A stretch of 64,000 bases of DNA, from contig NC_004349.1 in NCBI RefSeq assembly GCF_000146165.2, positions 1 through 64,000 of the forward strand, written 5' to 3'. The first letter of the stretch is position 1. Each line of letters begins with the position of its first letter. The position numbers were made by a program, and so were the translations under genes. The notes beneath the pieces were generated by a model that saw only the letters and a program-made list of their open reading frames with translations, did not search any database and was not told the DNA's origin. This DNA is from Shewanella oneidensis MR-1. Lineage in GTDB: Bacteria > Pseudomonadota > Gammaproteobacteria > Enterobacterales > Shewanellaceae. This document shows, in pieces, positions 58,702-64,000 of this stretch.

Positions 58702-59580
58702 GGGTCTGTTGATCTTTGCTGTACAAATGTTCTTCAGCAATACATCGGCAGCCACATTAACATAAACGCCAGTGACACCATACTGGCGTAATTTCTTGCT
58801 AGCTTGTCATATCTTGTTGATATTGCTCGATAGTGCTTAATTCTTCCAAAAGCATTCTCCACTAAATGTCGATACCGATATAAGCACCAATCGACTCTTT
58901 CTTGAGGTGTATTCTTATAGCGGCGCCTTGGAATAACAGATTTCCCGCCTTTATTGGCGATAAGTTCACGAAAAGCATCGCTGTCATAACCTTTATCTGC
59001 AATGACGGTATCAACCTGCTTCAGGTGCTCAATTAAGCTGGGGGCGTGTGTAATATCGTGTTTTTGGCCTTCTGATAATTCGAAATAAATCGGTAATCCT
59101 CCGCTGTCGACGGCTAAGTGAATTTTGGTTGAATTACCGCCTCGACTTTTACCAATACTCTCATTACTTAGCGTCGCGGCACCTGCACTGTGCTGGTGAG
59201 CCCGCACTATCGAGCCATCAATAAAGACCCATTCTATATCAGCAAGGTTGGCTAAGGCCTTGAATAAATGTGCTAGAACGCCTTTCTTAGACCATAAATG
59301 AAACCGTCTAAAGACCGTGCTCCAATGACCGAACTCTTTAGGTAAATCTCGCCAAGGGATACCTGTTCTAAGGCGGTAAAGAATACCTTCGAATGTTTGT
59401 CTATGTTCAGGTTTGTCATAAACACGGCCTGTGCTTTTCATTAAATGAAATAGCTTTTCCCAGCGTGCATCGGTTAGCATAAGTCTTGGCATGGCTTGAG
59501 GTTATGGTTACTTTTGGCGAAGCAAATTATAACGTCTTGGCATGCTGTCTAAAAATCACTCTCGAAAGATCAACAGACCC
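58702..59580 (-). mobile_element. IS5-family element (IS427-like)
   Basis: 879 bp with inverted repeats GGGTCTGTTGATCTTT, flanked by TA on both sides, a normal duplication for this group. It interrupts the small partition-type gene at 59581. Confidence 0.92.
58734..59492 (-). CDS. IS5-family transposase
   Basis: 252 residues: N-terminal LTDARWEKLFHLMKSTGR and LRTGIPWRDLPKEFGHWSTV (DUF4096-type), then Asp in WVFIDGSIVRAHQHSAGA, Asp in TVIADKGYDSDAF and Glu in RHLVENAFGRIKHYRAISTR. Read as a single frame, whereas many IS427-group members need a frameshift. Intact. Confidence 0.95.
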   Translation of the reverse strand: MPRLMLTDARWEKLFHLMKSTGRVYDKPEHRQTFEGILYRLRTGIPWRDLPKEFGHWSTVFRRFHLWSKKGVLAHLFKALANLADIEWVFIDGSIVRAHQHSAGAATLSNESIGKSRGGNSTKIHLAVDSGGLPIYFELSEGQKHDITHAPSLIEHLKQVDTVIADKGYDSDAFRELIANKGGKSVIPRRRYKNTPQERVDWCLYRYRHLVENAFGRIKHYRAISTRYDKLARNYASMVSLAFMLMWLPMYC

Positions 59581-59880
59581 TAATTTATTTATTTCTTTGT
59601 AAAATTCAATATCCGACATTTTTTCAAAGTGAGATTTCATTGCCATAATTAAATCCGAACGATTAATCTCTTGTCTATTATCATTTTTATACGCTAACGC
59701 ATTGTATTTTTTAACTAATCCTTGTATTTCAGCCAGTTGTTTATCTGTTGCAGAAAATGAAACAGGCTTCTTTTTATCAACAACTTTTTTAGTGCGGATA
59801 TTAGAATCTGCACCATCTACAAAATCATCAATAGCCTTGATGTTTGACTCACTTTTTTTCATTTTATCTCTGCTAAACAT
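59581..59880 (-). pseudogene. Small partition-type partner gene cut by IS5
   Basis: About 100 genuine residues, MFSRDKMKKSESNIKAIDDF through SDLIMAMKSHFEKMSDIEFY, then the IS5 end. A basic N-terminus and PVSFSATDKQLAEIQGLVKK look like a small ParB/ParG-type protein. Rejoining the frame across the IS runs into the IS5-type fragment at 58665, so the original 3' end was already lost. Overlaps the ParA fragment by 8 bp. Confidence 0.7.
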
Positions 59881-60208
59881 TGCTCATCAGCTCCATTAAC
59901 AGGTAACTCATTTCAGCTTTAGCCTTATAATCATTCCATTCATGAACACCAACAGCGGCAGCATACGACTTCCTGTAAGCCGTGCGCTCATAAATTACCG
60001 ATTTTAAAAGTGTAAACTCAGGATACTCTTTGAGTAGTTTACGAGCTTCTAATTTCTCAGACTGAGAGTTAGTTGGACTCATGTTAATAAAAACATTTGC
60101 TTTCAACTTCTCATTGTAATCTTTGGCCGTAGTCAGTGTTTCAGCCATATGTTCCATAAGTGTAGCGGCTTGCACACATAATCCCTTCGGCGCGATTACA
60201 TCCATCAA
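59873..60208 (-). pseudogene. C-terminal fragment of a third ParA ATPase
   Basis: IAPKGLCVQAATLMEHMAET and LKANVFINMSPTNSQSEKLE then VIYERTAYRKSYAAAVGVHE are the second half of a ParA, but the Walker A half is missing. The break at about 60203 is the end of a transposon-like element. With the gene below it this is the remains of a third partition operon. Confidence 0.78.
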
Positions 60209-60327
60209 TCGGGGCTTACATTAATTGACAATAAGCAAATCCGCCGACTCAAATTAATTGACAATGGGCGCAGATTAATTAACAACGGGCTTGCATTCAT
60301 CTTGGTGGACTCACATTAACTGCCAAT
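60204..60327 (+). repeat. Left multi-repeat end
   Basis: Contains TTACATTAATTGACAATAAG, GACTCAAATTAATTGACAAT, CAGATTAATTAACAACGGG and GACTCACATTAACTGCCAAT in series, all in one orientation. Confidence 0.8.
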
Positions 60328-60345
60328 AAAAGTACGCTAAGCTTC

Positions 60346-60981
60346 TTACCCCGTTGAACGGTCACATGCCAACTTCTTAGCAACCCGAATTACCGTTCTA
60401 TCCGACACATTGGTGAGTTTGGCGGTATCGCTAATACTCAGCTTGTTGACAACTCGTAGTTGATAGATTTTTTCGTGTAGATCTGAGTCTGCTTGCCGTC
60501 CTCTGTATTTCCCTCCCTCTTTGGCTTTCTTTATTCCTTCAGCCTGACGGCGGCGGCGATCTTGATAATCTTTTCTCGCGATAGCAGCTAGCATATCCAT
60601 CATCATGCTATTTATCGCTTTGATCATCGATCCAGTAAATTCATCGGTGATTTGGGGAGAGAGTGCAATATGACTGGTTGGCAAGTCCAGGCTAATCACT
60701 TTGAGTTCTTTCCCGTGCAGCATTTCTTTTAATGTGAACCAGCTTTTCTCATCCAGACGAGAAAGCCTGTCTATCTGTTCAATGATGATTGCATCACCTT
60801 TCGCAGCATCATCAAGTAAACGAAGAAGTTCAGGTCGTTGCAGCGAAGCTCCTGATTCATTTTCGATGTACCATCCAGCTATACGAAATCCCCTATCTTG
60901 TACAAACTTCTGTAAGGTACTCTGCGCCCGTTTTGCATTTTGGTCGCTTGTTGACGCTCTAAGATAGCCAAAAATGTACAT
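60346..60981 (-). CDS. Serine recombinase (resolvase/invertase family)
   Basis: 211 residues with catalytic S10 in MYIFGYLRASTSDQNAKRAQ, then IIIEQIDRLSRLDEKSW and MLAAIARKDYQDRRRRQAEG (E helix) and a C-terminal helix-turn-helix (LSISDTAKLTNVSDRTVIRV). Intact and related to the fragment at 20759. Inside the mini-element it probably resolves or inverts at the repeats just upstream of its start (60990-61110). Confidence 0.93.
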   Translation of the reverse strand: MYIFGYLRASTSDQNAKRAQSTLQKFVQDRGFRIAGWYIENESGASLQRPELLRLLDDAAKGDAIIIEQIDRLSRLDEKSWFTLKEMLHGKELKVISLDLPTSHIALSPQITDEFTGSMIKAINSMMMDMLAAIARKDYQDRRRRQAEGIKKAKEGGKYRGRQADSDLHEKIYQLRVVNKLSISDTAKLTNVSDRTVIRVAKKLACDRSTG

Positions 60982-60989
60982 AATCAGAC

Positions 60990-61110
60990 CTAAGTGACAT
61001 TTAAGTTATGATCTAACAGAGTGTGGCATATAGGTTATGACAAATATATAAAATATGCCACTTTTCATCTGTGACCACAGGGTATACCTTATTGTCATGC
61101 CGTAGTTAAC
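60990..61110. promoter_or_regulatory. Candidate res/crossover region
   Basis: Related units AGTGACATTTAAGTTATGAT, TGTGGCATATAGGTTATGAC and, inverted, ATATGCCAC and TACCTTATTGTCATG lie in the gap before the recombinase gene, in the place where res sites are found. Subsites are not proven. Confidence 0.5.
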
Positions 61111-61180
61111 ATTACTTTGATTTGGTATCCAACATCATATATTATTGAAGTGTTAATTATTCACACAAATAGGTGAAAAC

Positions 61181-61423
61181 ATGTCACGGACTACCAGTGT
61201 TACTATCGGATCACAGTTAGATGAATTTGTCGGTCAGCTTATTTCGTCAGGTCGCTACGGCTCGACAAGCGAAGTTGTGCGTTCTGCCTTACGACTATTA
61301 GAAAGACAAGAAAACCAGACCATAGCTTTGAAAATGGCGATTGAAGCTGGTGAGCAAAGTGGTGAATGTGCATTATCACTTCATGACATCGCTGCAATGG
61401 TGAAACAAAAGCACAATGTATAA
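61181..61423 (+). CDS. parD: ParD-type antitoxin
   Basis: 80 residues, the ribbon-helix-helix MSRTTSVTIGSQLDEFVGQL with GRYGSTSEVVRSALRLLE typical of ParD, then a toxin-binding tail. AAATAGGTG precedes the ATG. Overlaps parE by 8 bp. Carried as a passenger of the mini-element. Confidence 0.94.
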   Translation: MSRTTSVTIGSQLDEFVGQLISSGRYGSTSEVVRSALRLLERQENQTIALKMAIEAGEQSGECALSLHDIAAMVKQKHNV

Positions 61424-61715
61424 ACTTTCCAACCTTGCTGCCGAAGACTTTGAGCGAATTTTTGAATACACCTTATTGAACTTTGGTGTTAAGCAAGCGG
61501 ATGACTATACAGTAAGTATGCATAACGCTTTGTTGGCAATCACTGAGCAGCCTCTAATTGGGCATGAGTGCCTAGAAATTGCCAAAGAACTTCGACGTCA
61601 TAATCATCATAAACATGCGATTTTCTATAAAAAACAGCCTGATGGGATCTACATCCTCCGCATCCTTCATCAACAAATGGAACCATTACGGCATTTTTAT
61701 CCAGATACGGACTAA
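61416..61715 (+). CDS. parE: ParE-type toxin
   Basis: 99 residues of the RelE/ParE superfamily: YKLSNLAAEDFERIFEYTLL, then LAITEQPLIGHECLEIAKEL and HHKHAIFYKKQPDGIYILRI and LHQQMEP. ParE toxins inhibit DNA gyrase. Intact. Confidence 0.94.
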   Translation: MYKLSNLAAEDFERIFEYTLLNFGVKQADDYTVSMHNALLAITEQPLIGHECLEIAKELRRHNHHKHAIFYKKQPDGIYILRILHQQMEPLRHFYPDTD

Positions 61716-61793
61716 AGCCCAACGCGCCCAAAATGTAAAGTTAGCTTTTACATAGCTCAACTCTCTGCGAGCTTGTTGGATCATGACTGTTTA

Positions 61794-61918
61794 ATGGCAG
61801 TTAATGTGAGTCTGCCAAGATGAATGGGTAATCCCCCCTCAAATTAATCTGCGCCCATTGTCAATTAATTTGAGTCGGCGGATTTGCTTATTGTCAATAA
61901 ATGTGAGTCCATTTGAGC
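61794..61918 (-). repeat. Right multi-repeat end
   Basis: On the minus strand repeats the series GACTCACATTTATTGACAAT, GACTCAAATTAATTGACAAT, CAGATTAATTTG and GACTCACATTAACTGCCATT. About 30 bp near the inner side differ from the left end. Confidence 0.8.
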
Positions 61919-61995
61919 GGATGTAATCGCGCCGAAGGGATTATGTGTGCAAGCCGCTACAGGTAGGGGCTCATGCCAAGTGCGCCATCGCGAAG

Positions 61996-62100
61996 TTAAT
62001 GCGACAGAACCCTATCCAATGCCCGTATCATCTGGTCCACTCGAAACAGGTTCGCCAGCGTGAACAACATCGCCAGTTGGTTATCGCTCTTATAGTCATC
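61996..62100 (-). pseudogene. C-terminal scrap of an IS5-type transposase
   Basis: [20 protein letters not shown] then [13 protein letters not shown] and a stop. The [10 protein letters not shown] pattern is an IS5-group C-terminus. The rest is missing. Confidence 0.55.
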
Positions 62101-62109
62101 TCTTATTTT

Positions 62110-62595
62110 TTAATTTTTACCGATTTTTTCAAGTTCGTGGACTATTCTTTGTTCAATTTGCACTGCGGGCCAAATAATATACTCTTCAAAGTCATGGCAA
62201 TTGGAATCATCTATAGGAATCTCTACCCCTCCTTTCCAAATCAAGCGATTATCTCGAGGACCAATAAGAAAAGTGATTTCACTATAATTTGAATCTCTTT
62301 CCTTTTCGTAATAAGTTGAGCCAATCAACCTCCATCTTTTCTTTTTAATAGCTTCGCCGGCGATCACCACGGGATTGAAAAGGCGAGAAGAATTAACGAT
62401 CTCAGAAAGGGACATTTCTATGCCACCTTGAATATTAAACACTTCGATGATAAGGCCACTCCCCCCTCTATCCTCAATTATTCTAGCAAAACAGAATGCC
62501 ATTCCCTCCTTAGTGAAATCATAGCGAGAAAAACTTTTTAGCCCACTAACATCCGTCAAAAACAACGGAATTGAGTATACATCACCATCTTTCAT
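62110..62595 (-). CDS. Imm26-type immunity protein
   Basis: 161 residues from ATG 62595 (MKDGDVYSIPLFLTDVSGLK), right after GGAGGGTGG. The N-terminal GDVYSIPL start followed by MAFCFARIIEDRGGSGLIIE is the Imm26 pattern of polymorphic toxin immunity proteins. Directly upstream lies the tail of another gene (62615-62691) as expected for a toxin-immunity pair, so it probably protected against that toxin. Confidence 0.75.
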   Translation of the reverse strand: MKDGDVYSIPLFLTDVSGLKSFSRYDFTKEGMAFCFARIIEDRGGSGLIIEVFNIQGGIEMSLSEIVNSSRLFNPVVIAGEAIKKKRWRLIGSTYYEKERDSNYSEITFLIGPRDNRLIWKGGVEIPIDDSNCHDFEEYIIWPAVQIEQRIVHELEKIGKN

Positions 62596-62614
62596 TCCAC
62601 CCTCCACTTATTTA

Positions 62615-62691
62615 TTAGTCGCATCCATTTTTCTTCGGCTTATTAATATCAAGCTTAGCCTTTTCATACTCAGCATTGAATGCCTTACCTC
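62615..62691 (-). pseudogene. C-terminal tail of a lost gene, probably the cognate toxin
   Basis: RGKAFNAEYEKAKLDINKPK then KNGCD and a stop, 20 bp before the Imm26 start and on the same strand; the rest was removed at the IS3 fragment boundary. Its toxin nature is inferred from position only. Confidence 0.5.
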
Positions 62692-62919
62692 TGTACTGGT
62701 CAACCCAAACTGGACACTTTTACTTGAGAATTTTCAAACTCTACAGGTGACATATCGTCATTAGCAGAATGCAGCCGCTCCAAGTTGTAATATTTCATGT
62801 AAGCAGTCACATCTTGCTTCATAAACTCCCTTGTTGGTTGATTAACTTTAAAAATCCAATCGTGTTTTAAGCTGCCAAAGAATCGCTCAACAACGGCATT
62901 ATCCCAACACGCTCCCACA
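62692..62919 (-). mobile_element. 3' fragment of an IS3-family element (older lineage)
   Basis: Starts at the IS terminus TGTACTGGTCAACCCAAACT and covers about the last 75 codons of orfB (EPVGACWDNAVVERFF onward), with the diverged residues VNQPTREFM and MKYYNLERLHSANDD that also mark 18187-18470. Cut on the other side by an IS6 element. Confidence 0.88.
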
Positions 62920-63281
62920 GGTTCTGTCGCAAAGTTTAGGTTAAGTACAAACGTGCCGAATTCTAGACACAATTATGCTGCGAGCGCGTAAAATCGCTCC
63001 CAAACGGGCAAACTTAAATCACCAACTTGCCCACGTTTAATTTGGGTCCAGACCTCTTGGCCTGACATGGTAGCTGTTGCACCCTCTATGGAGTTCCAAC
63101 CCAACGCCTGATACATCTTTTGCTTGATCGGTCTATGGCTTTGCTCAACTATATTATTGAGATATTTTATATCAACAACTTCGATTAAGCTCAGCATAAA
63201 AACAACGCTTAGCCACAAGTTCACGTTCATATTATGTAAAGCTAAAGCATTGGCTCCGCTCTTATCTATGACCACTTTTTC
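62920..63281 (-). mobile_element. Fragment of a second, different IS6-family element
   Basis: Begins with the IS6 end GGTTCTGTCGCAAAGTTTAG and is cut by IS256 copy 3 at 63282. Diverged from the IS6 element at 50854. Confidence 0.9.
62973..63281 (-). pseudogene. C-terminal part of an IS6-family transposase
   Basis: EKVVIDKSGANALALHNMNV carries the second Asp and DIKYLNNIVEQSHRPIKQKM the Glu; the end LPVWERFYALAA is complete. The N-terminal half was displaced by IS256. Confidence 0.9.
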
Positions 63282-64000
63282 GGTAGTGTTCATAATTCTG
63301 TGTCATTTCAGTAAAATATTCAAAAACAGGAATGACACATGACCCAACCTTTTAACTTCGAACAAGCCCTTAAAGATCTGCAGTCAGGTAAAAGCCTCAC
63401 AGGTAAAGACAGCATTCTTGGCCCACTGATCAAGCAACTCACTGAAGCGGCTCTCCAGGCTGAGCTTGAGCAGCATTTAGCGCATGATCCTCAGCCTAAT
63501 CGTAAAAATGGCAAAACCCCTAAGACCATTAAGCATCCGTCCGGTAACTTTGAGTTAGACGCGCCTAGAGACCGCAATGGCACCTTTGAGCCTCAGTTGA
63601 TTAAGAAAAATCAAACTACACTAACCGATGAAATCGAACGTAAAGTGTTATCGATGTTCAGTATAGGTATGAGCTATCGCGATATTAATCAACATGTTGA
63701 AGATATGTATGGGCTCAATGTGTCTAACGCAACAGTCAGTGCTATCACTGACAAACTCATCCCCGAACTTAAAGCGTGGCAACAGCGCCCATTAGATAGC
63801 CATTATCCTATCGTTTGGCTTGATGCGATACATTATAAAGTCAAAGAGGATGGGCGTTACGTCAGTAAAGCCGTTTACACATTGTTAGCGCTTAATATGA
63901 AAGGAAAAAAGGAAATTTTGGGGCTTCACTTGTCCGAAAATGAAGGCGCTAATTACTGGCTATCCGTACTGACCGATCTTAATAATCGTGGTGTAAAAGA
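63282..64000 (+). mobile_element. IS256-family element, copy 3 (runs off the window)
   Basis: Starts GGTAGTGTTCATAATTCTG inside the IS6 fragment. Only the first 719 bp are visible. Confidence 0.93.
63339..64000 (+). CDS. IS256-family transposase, copy 3 (partial at window end)
   Basis: MTQPFNFEQALKDLQSGKSL to about residue 220, continuing past the window. Identical in protein to copy 1 over the visible part, which includes the first catalytic Asp (VWLDAIHYK). Confidence 0.95.
   Translation, partial: MTQPFNFEQALKDLQSGKSLTGKDSILGPLIKQLTEAALQAELEQHLAHDPQPNRKNGKTPKTIKHPSGNFELDAPRDRNGTFEPQLIKKNQTTLTDEIERKVLSMFSIGMSYRDINQHVEDMYGLNVSNATVSAITDKLIPELKAWQQRPLDSHYPIVWLDAIHYKVKEDGRYVSKAVYTLLALNMKGKKEILGLHLSENEGANYWLSVLTDLNNRGVK

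Larger units (their letters stand above)
60162..61960. mobile_element. Transposase-less element with multi-repeat inverted ends
   Basis: Ends at 60204-60327 and 61794-61918 are long inverted copies, each with several GACTCAnATTAATTGACAAT-like units. Between them lie a serine recombinase and ParDE but no transposase. The 42 bp of parA outside the left end (60162-60203) recurs inverted outside the right end (61919-61960). Repeated binding units at both ends are the style of Tn7/Tn402-like transposons. Confidence 0.7.

Overview
The window looks like part of a large, mosaic plasmid from a marine or aquatic gammaproteobacterium. Shewanella or a near relative is my best guess; this is an inference from overall gene resemblance, because there is no rRNA, tRNA or chromosomal marker. 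Plasmid status rests on two replication initiators with origin-like repeats, two complete and one broken partition module, a ParB-like/DUF3560 gene set of the kind found in conjugative leading regions, a relaxase remnant, and many toxin-antitoxin (TA) modules. No CRISPR array or tRNA was seen.

Layout. 0-1.5 kb: iteron origin (ten about 20-bp iterons, a DnaA-box-like site) and a RepFIB-like initiator. 2.6-5.7 kb: an AT-rich type II restriction-modification system with a controller protein, inserted next to a decayed duplicate of the end of the partition gene. 5.7-6.8 kb: ParA plus a small partner. 7.1-9.3 kb: an unrecognised four-gene membrane operon. 10-11.8 kb: umuDC with a perfect-core LexA box. 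11.9-12.9 kb: repeat-rich non-coding DNA. 12.9-17.3 kb: an intact Tn3-family transposon carrying a HEPN/MNT TA pair, then a fragment of a second Tn3 element. 18.8-31.4 kb: HigBA, IS3 and IS256 copies, a ParB-like leading-region operon preceded by a very long imperfect hairpin, a truncated DUF3560 gene and MazEF.

32.3-43.4 kb: an island bounded by matching short sequences. It has two overlapping tyrosine recombinases at its left end, a two-peptide double-glycine bacteriocin locus with C39 ABC exporter, HlyD-type adaptor, candidate immunity genes and an S9 peptidase in the middle, and long tandem repeats at its right end. 43.5-50.8 kb: an iteron-like repeat cluster with a small DNA-binding-type protein, a relaxase fragment, a second replicon (RepA-like initiator, DnaA box), TacAT-type TA and a second ParAB. 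So the molecule is probably a cointegrate of two plasmids.

50.8-64 kb: nested insertion sequences (IS6, IS256, IS3, IS5 families), several orphan immunity-type genes (Imm49-like, DUF2931 lipoprotein, Imm26 with the tail of its lost toxin), two more HigBA/RelE modules, and a transposase-less element with multi-repeat inverted ends carrying a serine recombinase and ParDE, sitting in a third, broken parA.

How the parts work together: replication and partition genes and at least six TA pairs favour stable inheritance; the restriction-modification system, bacteriocin and immunity genes act in competition; five near-identical IS3 copies, mostly without target duplications, show that IS-mediated recombination assembled much of the molecule.
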